The notes: generated by a model from the letters alone, not told the origin. A stretch of 64,000 nt of DNA from Pedobacter xixiisoli (GCF_900215335.1 NZ_OCMT01000002.1:1-64000), one strand, 5' to 3'. Counted from the stretch's first letter, positions 44,291-55,086 are shown. A program made the numbers and translations.

Positions 44291-44298
44291 GTCAATCA

Positions 44299-47226
44299 TT
44301 AATACTGAACTAAGATTTTTATAGCTTCTCTTTCGGTTGGCGTGCTAACCGTTAACACATAAACTCCACTTTGCAAACTAGCTGGAATTGAAATGGTATT
44401 GCTGCCATTTTCAAACCAGTGCGACTGTGCCGCTAGCGTTTTTCCAGTAATATCATATAGCGTAATTTTAGCATTGCCTTTGCTAAAACCGTTGGTGTTA
44501 ACCGTCAATACCGAAGAGCGATAACTTGCAGCAAGCTTGGTAACGTCAGCCAATTTAAAATCTACAACCAATACCTTAGAAAGCGTACTTTTACCGTCTA
44601 CATCTACCTGTTTAAGCTGATAATAATTAGTTCCTAAAAATGGTTGGGTATCATGAGCCGCATAACGATGAACTTGATTGCTATTGCCGATTCCTTTAAC
44701 AGTGGTTAACACGTTCCAACCAATTCCATCTGCCAATTTTAGCACTTCGAAATGCGAATTGTTTTGCTCTGATGCCGTTGTCCAACTTAAGGTTACTGCA
44801 CTGTTGGTTTTCTTTGCTTCAAATTTGGTGAGCGTTACTGGCAAAGGGTCATTATAAGTAGCAGTTCCAGTGATGAATAATGCGTCGTCAAAACCGTTTT
44901 TAGACCTACCAATGGCGAAAGTGCCTGTACCCACCCCAGCGGTAAAACCCCAGACGTATAGCCTAAATGTAACCTCTTGATTGTTTTGCAACTGCTGCAA
45001 TGCAGCAACGCCAGATAGATCGATACTTGGCTGATCTAAGCCTTCAGTATAGTTGTTTACAAATTCGTCATCGCTAGTGCCTAGTGGCGTAAAATTGGTT
45101 CCGTCTACACTGTACATCCACCTGAATGCCGATTTTGCGCCTCCGTTAGCGCTCCTTCTCATTTTTGCATACAATGTAGCTAGCGTTAAAGTGTAATTTG
45201 CCTTTGGCTTTAGCTTAAATTCTAGGTAACTATTCCCATCAACTGCCGCTTGCTTATCAGGAGTTAGTACTTCTGGAACTGAAGAAAAACCTCTTACCAA
45301 TTCATATTCTTTCAGACCAGCACCTCTACTCATTGTTGTATTTTCTATACCAACCGTAGTGCTAGCGGCATAAGCGAGCTCGTTGCCTGCTGCATTGCTT
45401 CCGTTATTAGATGTAGCAAACTGCCAACCCGCCAATATCTTTCCAGCGCTGGCATCGTCTTCCATTACATCGCCATTTAATATTACGCTACTATTGTTAT
45501 TTACACCGTAAGGGCCCAAACCAAAAGTTGAAGTTAGGGTTGTTGCGCCCCAGAAATACAATCTTAAATATACTTTTTTTCCGAAGCCGATGTTTTGGAG
45601 TTCTTGAACTTGCGACAAATCTATAGGTGCTTGTTGAAAACCAGCACTTAAAGTTGGCCCGTTAGTAAAGGTAATATCGGCAGTACTAATGGTTTGCAAG
45701 GCGCCTTTAACGCCATTTTCTTCTACCACGTACATCCAAGCACCCGTCTTAGGCGATGCCGTAGACGACCTTCTCACTACATATTCTAAATTATTCAAAA
45801 TAAGTTTCTTACCAGGTTTTGGGCTTACATTGAACTCAAAATAATCTTCATTGGCCACGGCCATGGCTCGAGTAGTACTGATGGTGGTATTTTTTACCTG
45901 ATCTTTAACAGACCCCATGCCTTTTGACAAACCGTTAACTTTAAAGCCTGTACCCCTTAGCAAAGTTGCGTTAAATAACCCGCCAGAAGTTTGCGTGGAT
46001 AAGTTACTTATCTCGCTACCCGTGGTGTTAAGTGTATTAAAGTTCCATGCCAGCAATTGCAAAGTAGGCAGTACTTCACTTAGCGAATTGAAATACGCAT
46101 CGTAAGTGTTAAATAGTGGAGAATTGATTAAGGTCACCAAAACCTCGTTATTGGTTTTTAAAGCGCCATCAGTATAATTGTGTGATCCCGTTAGGATCAC
46201 CTTGACATTAGGCTGGCCATTCCAAGTACCTTCAATCAGCATCATTTTAGCATGGATATTAAACACCGCCTGCCCATCAGTAGATAGGTTGAAGATGCGT
46301 ACCGTTGCCCCTAAAGTTTTGAGTTGGTTAAGTTTGGCCTTGGTTTGTGTACCTGCAGCATCTTTGGCATAAACCTCAATGGTGGCACCTTGGTTACGCA
46401 AAGCAATTAATTTATCTACAATGGCTGGGCGGGAGTCTGTCCAGTCTGACATGGCTATTCTGATCTTTGCATTGGGCACATCCGTGATGGCATTTAAATT
46501 TTCAAGAATATTGTCACCCCCATCGTATACACCAGCAACAATGCGAGGAAAAAATGCTAATTTGGTGTTGATTGCAGCAAAATCATGCGCAGTATAGACA
46601 AAATTGAGGCGCATGCCCGAACTGGCGTTTTGTTTCATCACGTTCCAATTCGCCAAAAATACTTGATAAATATCAGCTTCGTTAAAAATAAGGGCATCCT
46701 GAATTTTGCCCATATCTGAGTTGGTAAAGTTATGTGAGGTTTGGAAAGTAACATTGGAAACTAATCCGGAAGTAGTATTTACACCAGAAAATAAAGCATG
46801 TTTGTGATGGTTGATGGCATTTGTACTCACATCATTAGTGGTTACTATAATCTCAGAGTTGGCGAGATTACTTTGCAACCAGGGCAAAGAAGTTGCATTA
46901 GTTACCTGCGGATCAGAGCGGCTCATATCTACGATAATGTGAAGGTTTACCCCCCTGGTTTCTGCATTTTTTAAAGCATCCATTAAAGGCTGATAATTGA
47001 TCATGTAAATAGAAATATAGATGCTTTCGCCAGCAGGTGTATTGTCTACCAATGCAATTAACCTATTCATAATTACCGACGACGAGCTACCCTTCGCAAT
47101 ACTTTTTACATCGGTAAAAGCCACCTCTGGGAACGAAATATTTACTTGGGCGCTACCTTTAGTGCCAACGAGTTGCAACACTAGCAGCAGCAGCAAACTG
47201 CTAAGTTTTAGTAGATTTTTTTTCAT
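44299..47226 (-). CDS. Secreted phospholipase-D-like protein with T9SS type-A tail
   Basis: The 975-residue protein has a signal peptide (QLVGTKGSAQ). The PLD-like half (about 25-395) has two HxK sites: NAINHHKHALFSG, in which the expected acidic residue is replaced, and IFNIHAKMMLIEGTWNG (HxKx4E), followed by GSHNYTDGALKTNNEVLV. Two similar beta domains of about 180 residues follow (GWQFATS..., each with AWMYVVEENG/RWMYSVDG); they may bind glycan. The end is a Por-type sorting domain (ITLYDITGKTLAAQS ... LQSGVYVLTVSTPTERE), so the protein goes to the surface through the T9SS. PLD enzymes cut or transfer phosphodiesters through a phospho-histidine. It is the only large predicted depolymerase in PUL2. 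Confidence 0.85.
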   Translation of the reverse strand: MKKNLLKLSSLLLLLVLQLVGTKGSAQVNISFPEVAFTDVKSIAKGSSSSVIMNRLIALVDNTPAGESIYISIYMINYQPLMDALKNAETRGVNLHIIVDMSRSDPQVTNATSLPWLQSNLANSEIIVTTNDVSTNAINHHKHALFSGVNTTSGLVSNVTFQTSHNFTNSDMGKIQDALIFNEADIYQVFLANWNVMKQNASSGMRLNFVYTAHDFAAINTKLAFFPRIVAGVYDGGDNILENLNAITDVPNAKIRIAMSDWTDSRPAIVDKLIALRNQGATIEVYAKDAAGTQTKAKLNQLKTLGATVRIFNLSTDGQAVFNIHAKMMLIEGTWNGQPNVKVILTGSHNYTDGALKTNNEVLVTLINSPLFNTYDAYFNSLSEVLPTLQLLAWNFNTLNTTGSEISNLSTQTSGGLFNATLLRGTGFKVNGLSKGMGSVKDQVKNTTISTTRAMAVANEDYFEFNVSPKPGKKLILNNLEYVVRRSSTASPKTGAWMYVVEENGVKGALQTISTADITFTNGPTLSAGFQQAPIDLSQVQELQNIGFGKKVYLRLYFWGATTLTSTFGLGPYGVNNNSSVILNGDVMEDDASAGKILAGWQFATSNNGSNAAGNELAYAASTTVGIENTTMSRGAGLKEYELVRGFSSVPEVLTPDKQAAVDGNSYLEFKLKPKANYTLTLATLYAKMRRSANGGAKSAFRWMYSVDGTNFTPLGTSDDEFVNNYTEGLDQPSIDLSGVAALQQLQNNQEVTFRLYVWGFTAGVGTGTFAIGRSKNGFDDALFITGTATYNDPLPVTLTKFEAKKTNSAVTLSWTTASEQNNSHFEVLKLADGIGWNVLTTVKGIGNSNQVHRYAAHDTQPFLGTNYYQLKQVDVDGKSTLSKVLVVDFKLADVTKLAASYRSSVLTVNTNGFSKGNAKITLYDITGKTLAAQSHWFENGSNTISIPASLQSGVYVLTVSTPTEREAIKILVQY

Positions 47227-47413
47227 ATATGTTTGCTTTTTGTTTTAGGGCTATTAGCTATCTAAAAGACCGATTTGGTTGTGTTTTAAGATTTGATTTT
47301 CGAGTTTTTTTAGACAAAGCGATTGCGTTGCCTTAAATAAGGATGACATTATTTGTTGGTAATTTTAATCACTAGGGCCAAAGTAAATTCAGCCGCTAGT
47401 GATTTTTGATCTC

Positions 47414-48781
47414 TTAAGGTTTGGGTACTTTTACGATTTTTCGTATTCGGTTATTACTCATATCGGCAATAAAGATGTTTCCATCATCATCTACCGTCAC
47501 ATCTGTAGGGTTATTGAATTGAGATGTACCAGGTTTACCTTCCGCAAATCCAGTTGTACCATTTCCCGCAATCGTAATCACACTTCCCTGTGGCGTAATC
47601 ATTCTCACAGCACTGTTGTTTAACTCGGTAACGTAAATGTTATTATGCTTATCTGCGTGTATTCCAAATGGATGATTAAAAGTTGCTTTCAAAGCTTCAT
47701 CATCTTTAAACCCGGCAGTACCTGTGCCAGCAACTGTAGTTGTCTTACCTGTATTTGGGTTAATTTTTCTAATAGCATTGTTATATCTATCGGCCACCAA
47801 CAACATACCATCTATATCTAAACATATCCCCGATGGCCTGTTCAATCGTACGTTAGGCCAAAAGCCGTCTATCAATGCATTTTGGGATGGTCCAGCACCA
47901 ACTAGGGTGCTAACCGTTCCGTCGGGCTGAATTTTTCTAATAGCGCTGTTGTTGGCATCTGCTACATACACATTGCCATTGTTGTCCACTACGGCATCTA
48001 TAGGGACATTAAATCTAGCAGCAGTACTAGCACCGTCAAGAAATCCGGTAGTTACGGTAGCACCAGTCGGCCCAGCAAATGTTGAAACCAAATTTGCTGC
48101 AATATCAATTTTTCTAATTCTTGCCCCACCATTGTCCACACTATAAATATTACCAAATTTATCTACGGCCACTTTGTATGGATTGTTGAACTTAGCGATA
48201 TCTAAAGTTCCATTTACCGTGCCAACTCCCTTGATACCCGACACCAATTCTACTTTTGTGCCATTTTTCTTAATTCTTTTAATGATTTGATTACCCCTAT
48301 CAGCCAAGATTAAATCACCAGTACTTTCATCAAGTGCTACGCCCTCTAAAGTGGTAAATTGAGCTTCTAGCAATGGCCCCAAAGTGTTGCCCGCTATTCC
48401 AGAGCCAGCATAAGTTGAAGTAATGTATTCAAATTCTGCTGCGGCATCAGCTGATCCATAGGTAAATATTGGCCCCTTAGAAGTCTTGTTATTCACGGTA
48501 ATAGTTACATTACCTGTGCTACCATTGGCAGGCACTACCACTACCAACTCGCTTTCTGTTGCCGAAACTATTTCGGCGCTAACTCCTGAGAATTTGATGA
48601 TATTGTCTGTTGTAGTTGTTGAAAAGCGTTTACCTTTTATCGTTACCCTTTGATTTGCCATAGCCACAGCAGGCACAATACTCGAAATAGAAGGATTTGT
48701 AGGTGCACTATCCGATTCGTTTTTCTTGCAGGCGGTAAACACTAAGGCAATTGCCAAGAAAATATATAATACCTTTTTCAT
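47414..48781 (-). CDS. IPT/TIG plus NHL-repeat lipoprotein
   Basis: The start MKKVLYIFLAIALVFTACKK gives a lipobox Cys18; an in-frame codon 51 bases upstream would overlap the preceding gene. An IPT/TIG beta-sandwich covers about 35-110 (PSISSIVPAVAMANQRVTIK). An NHL beta propeller follows, with repeats such as NPYKVAVDKFGNIYSVDNGG, VPIDAVVDNNGNVYVADANN, HPFGIHADKHNNIYVTELNN and NPTDVTVDDDGNIFIADMSN. TIG-NHL proteins are regular members of SusC/D loci and are thought to be surface glycan-binding or scaffold proteins (SusE/F position). It is not expected to be an enzyme. Confidence 0.85.
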   Translation of the reverse strand: MKKVLYIFLAIALVFTACKKNESDSAPTNPSISSIVPAVAMANQRVTIKGKRFSTTTTDNIIKFSGVSAEIVSATESELVVVVPANGSTGNVTITVNNKTSKGPIFTYGSADAAAEFEYITSTYAGSGIAGNTLGPLLEAQFTTLEGVALDESTGDLILADRGNQIIKRIKKNGTKVELVSGIKGVGTVNGTLDIAKFNNPYKVAVDKFGNIYSVDNGGARIRKIDIAANLVSTFAGPTGATVTTGFLDGASTAARFNVPIDAVVDNNGNVYVADANNSAIRKIQPDGTVSTLVGAGPSQNALIDGFWPNVRLNRPSGICLDIDGMLLVADRYNNAIRKINPNTGKTTTVAGTGTAGFKDDEALKATFNHPFGIHADKHNNIYVTELNNSAVRMITPQGSVITIAGNGTTGFAEGKPGTSQFNNPTDVTVDDDGNIFIADMSNNRIRKIVKVPKP

Positions 48782-48800
48782 GTGTATTGAATTAATATTG

Positions 48801-50105
48801 TTAATCGACATTTTGATAAACTTTAAAATCATCTATGTTTAATAAACCATTTTTTATCACGGCCCCATTAAGCCCTAAGCCTAGTTTATTGATCCTAAAC
48901 CTAACGGCCCCTGTAAGGTTTAGACTGAAAGATGCTTCTTTGGCAAGTACAGCATCGCTGTTCATGTTGTCACCAACCTGAATCCAAGTAGCACCGCCAT
49001 CTTGAGAATACTCTAGGTTGAAACTACTAGCCACAGCTGTACCCGATTGCGGACTTGCAGCAGCATAAGAAAAGGTTAATTGCGATGCGCCGTTGGGCAA
49101 ATCAAAATCCATTTCCAAATAGGCAGCTTCAGACAGCTGTTCTTGTAACCTAATTGCTTGTTTACCTAAGGGATTAAATTTATCTAGATTAACCCTATCG
49201 CCAATTACGCCTTGATAAAGTCTCCAAGTTCCAGTCTTAAAAGTTACTTTATCGTTTATCGCCGGCATTATAAACTGCGATTTAGAACTGGCAGGTGCTA
49301 ATTCAAAATCTTCAGGAAAATTCAAATACACCGAACCTGTCTGATTGAATACAGCATCTTCATTAGGCATTTTAAAAAGTAATTTTGCGGTGTTATAATA
49401 ATCAGACGTTGCATTGTAATATGTTGGAACTCCGATAAAAGAAGCTACCATGGGAACAAATTTTTGTGAAAAGTTTGCATTGGCGCTTGTATTTAAGAAT
49501 AAGGAGATGCTTAAGTTTTCACTTAACCTGTATTCACCGCCAAAAACTTCGCCGCCAATTAAATTGGGAATGGTAACATTATCTAACTGTATTAACGTAC
49601 TCTCTATAGTATAAAACTGCGAAAATAGCTGTGTGGCCGTTAGCACTATGGGCTTAAGCGTATTATTTGAAGAAACCTTAGTTACTTTTGCAAGATTTAA
49701 ACCTTCCCCTCTAATCTTCATTACACCCTTCTCTCTCGTTAATACGGCGTTTTCGATATTCACTTTAACCGAATCTCCATAGCTAATCGTCGTATTTACA
49801 TCGTTAAGCTTAATTACCAAACCAGTTGTAGTGCCTTTATCGGTATTCTGTAACACAAATTCCTTATCGTCGAAATTCCCGCTATTTCTATCTGAAATTA
49901 CTAGACCTGCAACCTGGGTAGCTCCCATTATTTTTTCTTTAACGAGGTTTACATCATCCCCGTTGTGCAACGCTTTAACGAAACCAATGCCAACTATTGG
50001 ACTTACCGTTCCTAGTGCTTCATTTTCGTTCTTTTTACATGATACCAAAAACAGCGCTACTAAAGCTATGCCTATAAATATTTTCAAGTTCTTTTTCATT
50101 TTCAA
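48801..50105 (-). CDS. DUF5689 surface lipoprotein
   Basis: The 434-residue lipoprotein has a lipobox FLVSC (Cys23). Residues about 40-240 form a DUF5689-type OB-like domain (VAGLVISDRNSGNFDDKEFV ... SYGDSVKVNIENAVLTREKG). The C-terminal 170 residues are a jelly-roll, choice-of-anchor-like domain (SFNLEYSQDGGATWIQVGD ... LLNIDDFKVY), a common glycan-binding fold in Bacteroidota. It lies 6 bases after susD, in the slot used by SusE-type proteins. Confidence 0.8.
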   Translation of the reverse strand: MKMKKNLKIFIGIALVALFLVSCKKNENEALGTVSPIVGIGFVKALHNGDDVNLVKEKIMGATQVAGLVISDRNSGNFDDKEFVLQNTDKGTTTGLVIKLNDVNTTISYGDSVKVNIENAVLTREKGVMKIRGEGLNLAKVTKVSSNNTLKPIVLTATQLFSQFYTIESTLIQLDNVTIPNLIGGEVFGGEYRLSENLSISLFLNTSANANFSQKFVPMVASFIGVPTYYNATSDYYNTAKLLFKMPNEDAVFNQTGSVYLNFPEDFELAPASSKSQFIMPAINDKVTFKTGTWRLYQGVIGDRVNLDKFNPLGKQAIRLQEQLSEAAYLEMDFDLPNGASQLTFSYAAASPQSGTAVASSFNLEYSQDGGATWIQVGDNMNSDAVLAKEASFSLNLTGAVRFRINKLGLGLNGAVIKNGLLNIDDFKVYQNVD

Positions 50106-50111
50106 TTTAAC

Positions 50112-51545
50112 CTATTTATTCCACCACACTTTAGTTTTCATATCGTCACCGCCCATATTGGCCACTGCTGCTAAATAATTTTGTTGGTTTACCCTTTGTA
50201 CATTCACTGGGTATTTCAATCTGGTTGGCATGATTCGATCGTTCTGTAAGCCGAAACCTTGAGGCAACTTCGGAAAGCTTGTCCTGCGATGCTCTATCCA
50301 TGATTGGAAATCGGTAAAGAATAAGGTGTAATACTTTTGCAGAATAATTTTTTGCAACTTTAGATCATTATCATCGTCGCTATACCACTGTGCACTTGAG
50401 TCTGTTAAATAGCCAGTAGGTACAGTAAGTCCCCACATGGTTATAGCGGCAGTTACGCCAGCTTCGTAATAAGCTTTTGGATCGCCACTTGGAATATATC
50501 CTTTTAGGGCACACTCTGCTAAGATAAATTGGAGCTCTGGGTAATTGATAATGTTACCCAAAAGTGGCTCTGTCATCAGGTTTTTGTTGTACTGTGACTG
50601 AGGTGCAGGGATCTGCCCAACCGGATAACCACTCTGTATACCTACAAAGGCATTGTCTTTTTTGGTGGCCCACTTGTCGCGACGGGGATCATTCCATTCG
50701 TTGAGGTTATCAATAAAAAATTCGCCCAAGCTGTTGTTAACCCAAAAATCTAAATCACGGTATTCGGCAAATTCTGATAAATATGGTGCCGTAGTTTGGA
50801 ATTTTAAAATAGCAGAGTCGTTATTGCTGGTAAAAATTGGGTAATTAGTTTTACGTGTTTCAACTATGTCCAATATCTTACCTGCTGCACCTAACTCTCC
50901 CGTACCCGAAACCCTCAACAACAATCTTAAGTAAAGACTGTTACCAAACTTTCTCCATTTAGCCAAATCACCGGCATAAATAGGATCTAATTTAGCCTCT
51001 GTTTCATTTAGTGTGGCTGTTTTAAACAGTTCGTTGGCTTCTTCTAACTTTTTGAACAAATCTTCATAAATATCCTTTTGTTTGTCGAAACGCGGCTGCA
51101 AAAACCCCTCTCTGCCCTTGTTGGCATCAAAATAAGGCACATCTCCGTAAACATCTGTTATTAAAGAAGATACCCAAGCATCTAACACTAAAGAAATGCC
51201 CATAAAAGCATTATTGTTTATCGCATCCCCACCTTTGTAGATATCTCTAATATTAGTTAACTGCAGGTACCAATTGTTCCACATGTAATCAGATTCCTGT
51301 GGTCTTATCACATAGCGGTGTATCTCGTCTCCGTCGTTAAGGGTTACATGTACCTGCATTAACTCGTGTGTTAACCTCAAACACCTATTGAGGTTTCTCT
51401 TCAGCACATCGTGTACTGCCGGTCCCAATAAGGTTTCGGGAGTGGTATATTTTGCGCCATCTTTACTGGTGTTTAGTTCCTTAAAATCTTTAGTACAAGA
51501 CGCTAAACTTACTGTAATTGCTAATGCTGATATAATTTTTTTCAT
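50112..51545 (-). CDS. SusD/RagB family lipoprotein of PUL2
   Basis: The 477-residue lipoprotein has a lipobox LASC (Cys17) followed by TKDFKELN. It belongs to the SusD-like_2 branch (TTPETLLGPAVHDVLKRNLN, WRKFGNSLYLRLLLRVSG, YPELQFILAECALKG and the end FPKLPQGFGLQNDRIMPTRL-KYP). Members of this branch bind peptides, glycans or other nutrients and close the lid of the SusC barrel. It is 12 bases from susC. The C-terminus ends WWNK, as is common in the family. Confidence 0.94.
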   Translation of the reverse strand: MKKIISALAITVSLASCTKDFKELNTSKDGAKYTTPETLLGPAVHDVLKRNLNRCLRLTHELMQVHVTLNDGDEIHRYVIRPQESDYMWNNWYLQLTNIRDIYKGGDAINNNAFMGISLVLDAWVSSLITDVYGDVPYFDANKGREGFLQPRFDKQKDIYEDLFKKLEEANELFKTATLNETEAKLDPIYAGDLAKWRKFGNSLYLRLLLRVSGTGELGAAGKILDIVETRKTNYPIFTSNNDSAILKFQTTAPYLSEFAEYRDLDFWVNNSLGEFFIDNLNEWNDPRRDKWATKKDNAFVGIQSGYPVGQIPAPQSQYNKNLMTEPLLGNIINYPELQFILAECALKGYIPSGDPKAYYEAGVTAAITMWGLTVPTGYLTDSSAQWYSDDDNDLKLQKIILQKYYTLFFTDFQSWIEHRRTSFPKLPQGFGLQNDRIMPTRLKYPVNVQRVNQQNYLAAVANMGGDDMKTKVWWNK

Positions 51546-51557
51546 CGCTAATACTCT

Positions 51558-54500
51558 TTAAAAGGTAAATGATAGGTTTGCTCCAAAATTTCTGGTCGAT
51601 GGAAACTGTCCCACCTCAAACCCACGTTGGATATCGCTATTGCCAAGTGTACCAAACTCGGGATCGTAAGCTGGCCAATCGCTCCAAACGAATAAATCTC
51701 TACCGTAAACACCGACAACTGCTTTTTGAAATTTAATTTTTTTCATCCACTTGGCTGGCAAGGTATAATCTAACCTCAGCTCTCTCAATTTGATAAAATC
51801 GGTACTGAAGGTATTGGCCTCTACGTTGTCTGCTTTAAAATGCTCGTTGTAATACGTACCTATTTGTTGGGCAACTACATCGTTAGGTCTAAATGTTCCA
51901 TCCGGATTTTGTTGTACACCTTTACCAATGATGCCCGTATATCTACCTGGCAAACTATTGGTTAATTTACCCGCTACAGATGCTGCAGCGTGTGTATGAG
52001 AATAAGCTACAGCTCCATACTGCCCATCTACCAGCACTTTTAAACGCCATTGCTTATATCTAAAATTATTAGAAAAGCCCCAATTGAAGCCTGGTGTTGC
52101 TCTACCTAAGTAAAAAGCTTCTTCAGTTAATACTGGATAACCTTGTGAGTTGTAGATAATTTGCCCATCAGGACTACGCAAATAACCTAAGCCATACAAA
52201 TCGCCCATTCTACCACCCACACGGGCTTCCATAGATCCACGAGGACCAGTTTGCATCACATAATTATCAACACTATCTGCAAGCGAAACGATTTTATTTC
52301 TGTTAGCGGCAAAAGTGATAGCAACATCCCAATTTAGCCCTTTTGTAGATTTTAGCGGCACGCCGTTTAATGCCAATTCTATCCCCTTATTTTGCACCAA
52401 ACCCGAGTTCATTACGCTATAGTTGTAACCTGTAGCCCTATCTAATGGCACGTTTAAGATTTGATTTTTAATATTACTTCTGTAATACGTGGCATCTAAA
52501 CCTAACCTACTTTTAAATAAACGAATATCTGCACCGAACTCTAGCGTCGAAGACAGCTCATTTTGTAGATCTTCATTAGCGATAAAAGTTGGGTTAGCCA
52601 TACCTGATGAGTAAGCTGCCTTAGAAATATAATTGTATCCTGTTAAATAAGGGGTTACCCCACCGCCTCCAACCTGCGACCAAGATGCTCTTAACTTGAA
52701 AAACGAGATTGCCTTTGGCAAACTGAACATTTCAGAAACCAAACCACTTAAATTTACCGATGGGTAGAAAAACGAAACGTTTTCTGTAGAAAATTCTGAT
52801 GCTAATACAGAAGCCCAGTCGTTACGACCTGTTACGTCTAAAAAAAGATAGTCCTTATAGGCAAATTGTGCCAAACCATATAAACTATTTACGGCATATT
52901 CGATAGTTCTTGAATTGGCTTCTACCCTATCTTGTACATTGGCAAAAGTATAAATACCCGGATACCTTAACCTATCGGCACTTAAAGATACCATTTTGTA
53001 TTTATTGATCATCAAAGATCCGCCCGCCGAATAAGAAACTTCAATATCTTTGCCGATTTTATGTTTGTAATTTAACAAGAAATCCGTATTGGTTTCCTTT
53101 TGGTCAATATCTTGTGTACGGAACATCCCTTCTGGAAACCTTGCAGCATCTTTAGGTTTTTGCTGTGACCGACCTTCCGCTGCCCAATCTATGGAGCTCC
53201 TTACCATCAAGTTAAGGTTTTTTGTGAACTCATAATTTGCGCTAATGGTACCTATTAATTGGTTTCTGTTGCTTTTGTTCAGCATTTCGTAAACAGCCAA
53301 ATAAACGTTGTCCAATCCGTTTGCGAACGGTCTGATTTGCTTTAAGCCTTCACTACCTGGTATCCAATACTGTTTATACCAATTGATATCGGCATTGGGC
53401 ACCATCCCAATCATACTGTACATTACGGTTTGGTTATTGTATCCTGTAGATGGCAAGTTGTCACTAAATTTGTTGTTATAACTTAATTTAGTTGATATCA
53501 TCAACTTATCGTTCACTTTTTGCGATACATTTAAGGCAATGGTATTTCTATCGTAGCCGGTATTGGGCACAATCCATTTATTGGTCAGGTTGGTAAAACT
53601 TAAACGAGCGGTGGTCTTTGCATTACCTCCACTTACCGAAAGACTATTAGTTAACGTTTGCGAAACCTCGAAATAATCTTTTCTATTGTTTTTGTAAGGT
53701 ACCCAAGGTGTTCTTTCGGTGCCTCTAGTTAACAAATTAGGATCCCATTGGTAATATTCCTGTCCATCAAATTTGGGACCCCAAGCGCCTCCAGTATTTT
53801 TGGTGTTTGGCCCATCTTCTGTAGCTCCCCAAGAATAATATTGATCGCTACCAATGGCGCCTTGGCCATATTCGTACTGAAAATCTGGCCAACGATTAAT
53901 GGTACCAAAAACGGCATTGGAGTTAAAAGTTATCCCCAAACCTTTCTGGTTCTCCTTACCTGATTTTGTAGTGATAATGATGGCACCGTTAGATCCCCTA
54001 GAACCATAGAGCGCTGCCGCACCAGGACCCTTCAGTACCGATACGCTCTCGATATCCTCAGGATTTAGATCGCTAATACCGTTACCGTGGTCTATCGGAT
54101 TTTCGGAACCCAGATAAGAGCCATTCCCTTCGGAAATCTTAGAACTTACCACCACGCCATCTACTACGATGAGTGCAGAGTTATCGCCACTTAAAGAACT
54201 CTCACCCCTTAAAATAATTTTGTTAGAACCTGCCGGGCCACCGCCAGATTTGATCATGTTTAAACCTGCCACTTTTCCAGTTAAGGCGTCGGTCCAGTTG
54301 TTAGACAAAGCATCTGTTAACTCTTCGCCTTTAACTTGTGTAACCGAATAACCTAGAGATTTTTCTTCCCTTTTGATACCCAGTGCGGTTACCACTACCT
54401 CATTAAGTGCTTCGATATTTTCCTTTAACAAAACTTTTAAGTTGGTCTGGCTACCCACTTTTACCTCCGTAGACTGAAAGCCTAAGAAATTAAACACTAA

Positions 54501-55013
54501 AATAGCATTGCCATTGGGTACAGTAATCGCAAATTTTCCATCGGCATTGGTCATTTCAGCCACTTTCGTATCCTTAACAGTTACCGATACATTTGGAATG
54601 GCCAAATTATCCTTATCTACTACCGTACCCGTTATACGTAACTGCTGGTTTTGTTTCCGTTCTACAATTACCACTGTATTTCCGTTCAAGGTAAAACTTA
54701 GGGGTTGGTTTTCCAATGCCTTATTAAGCGCTTCGGTTAGCGTTACGTTCTTAACAGACACGCTAATGTTGTTGATCTTTGCGATCATGCCAGAGTTATA
54801 AATAAAATTATAACCCGTTTGCTTTTCCAGCTCGGCCAGCACCGTTTCCAATTTGGCATTATTTTTAATTAGGCTTACTTGGGCAAAAGTGCTTGCACTG
54901 GCCATTTGTAAACCTAAAGCGGTCAATAAAACAATTATGAGTTTCATTACTAGCAATATTTTTTTGGGCTCGTAGAAAACTCTACGCAGTAAAGAAGTAT
55001 AATTTTTATACAT
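51558..55013 (-). CDS. SusC/RagA TonB-dependent transporter with STN domain, PUL2
   Basis: The 1151-residue outer-membrane transporter has a signal peptide (LQMASASTFAQ), an STN domain (about 50-120, ISVSVKNVTLTEALNKALEN), a carboxypeptidase-regulatory-like domain (about 128-210, ITGTVVDKDNLAIPNVSVTV), a TonB-box-like ALNEVVVTALGIKREEKSLG, the plug (VSVLKGPGAAALYGSRGSNG) and the barrel ending FGANLSFTF. As in PUL1, the STN domain matches the sigma/FecR pair upstream, so substrate import and induction are linked. The barrel is larger than that of PUL1. Confidence 0.95.
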   Translation of the reverse strand: MYKNYTSLLRRVFYEPKKILLVMKLIIVLLTALGLQMASASTFAQVSLIKNNAKLETVLAELEKQTGYNFIYNSGMIAKINNISVSVKNVTLTEALNKALENQPLSFTLNGNTVVIVERKQNQQLRITGTVVDKDNLAIPNVSVTVKDTKVAEMTNADGKFAITVPNGNAILVFNFLGFQSTEVKVGSQTNLKVLLKENIEALNEVVVTALGIKREEKSLGYSVTQVKGEELTDALSNNWTDALTGKVAGLNMIKSGGGPAGSNKIILRGESSLSGDNSALIVVDGVVVSSKISEGNGSYLGSENPIDHGNGISDLNPEDIESVSVLKGPGAAALYGSRGSNGAIIITTKSGKENQKGLGITFNSNAVFGTINRWPDFQYEYGQGAIGSDQYYSWGATEDGPNTKNTGGAWGPKFDGQEYYQWDPNLLTRGTERTPWVPYKNNRKDYFEVSQTLTNSLSVSGGNAKTTARLSFTNLTNKWIVPNTGYDRNTIALNVSQKVNDKLMISTKLSYNNKFSDNLPSTGYNNQTVMYSMIGMVPNADINWYKQYWIPGSEGLKQIRPFANGLDNVYLAVYEMLNKSNRNQLIGTISANYEFTKNLNLMVRSSIDWAAEGRSQQKPKDAARFPEGMFRTQDIDQKETNTDFLLNYKHKIGKDIEVSYSAGGSLMINKYKMVSLSADRLRYPGIYTFANVQDRVEANSRTIEYAVNSLYGLAQFAYKDYLFLDVTGRNDWASVLASEFSTENVSFFYPSVNLSGLVSEMFSLPKAISFFKLRASWSQVGGGGVTPYLTGYNYISKAAYSSGMANPTFIANEDLQNELSSTLEFGADIRLFKSRLGLDATYYRSNIKNQILNVPLDRATGYNYSVMNSGLVQNKGIELALNGVPLKSTKGLNWDVAITFAANRNKIVSLADSVDNYVMQTGPRGSMEARVGGRMGDLYGLGYLRSPDGQIIYNSQGYPVLTEEAFYLGRATPGFNWGFSNNFRYKQWRLKVLVDGQYGAVAYSHTHAAASVAGKLTNSLPGRYTGIIGKGVQQNPDGTFRPNDVVAQQIGTYYNEHFKADNVEANTFSTDFIKLRELRLDYTLPAKWMKKIKFQKAVVGVYGRDLFVWSDWPAYDPEFGTLGNSDIQRGFEVGQFPSTRNFGANLSFTF

Positions 55014-55086
55014 TTGAAATACGGGTTTAATTAATCTGTCTCTTCTCGTTTCAGTTTAGTTACCGGAAAGCATCTTTTGCTTTATA

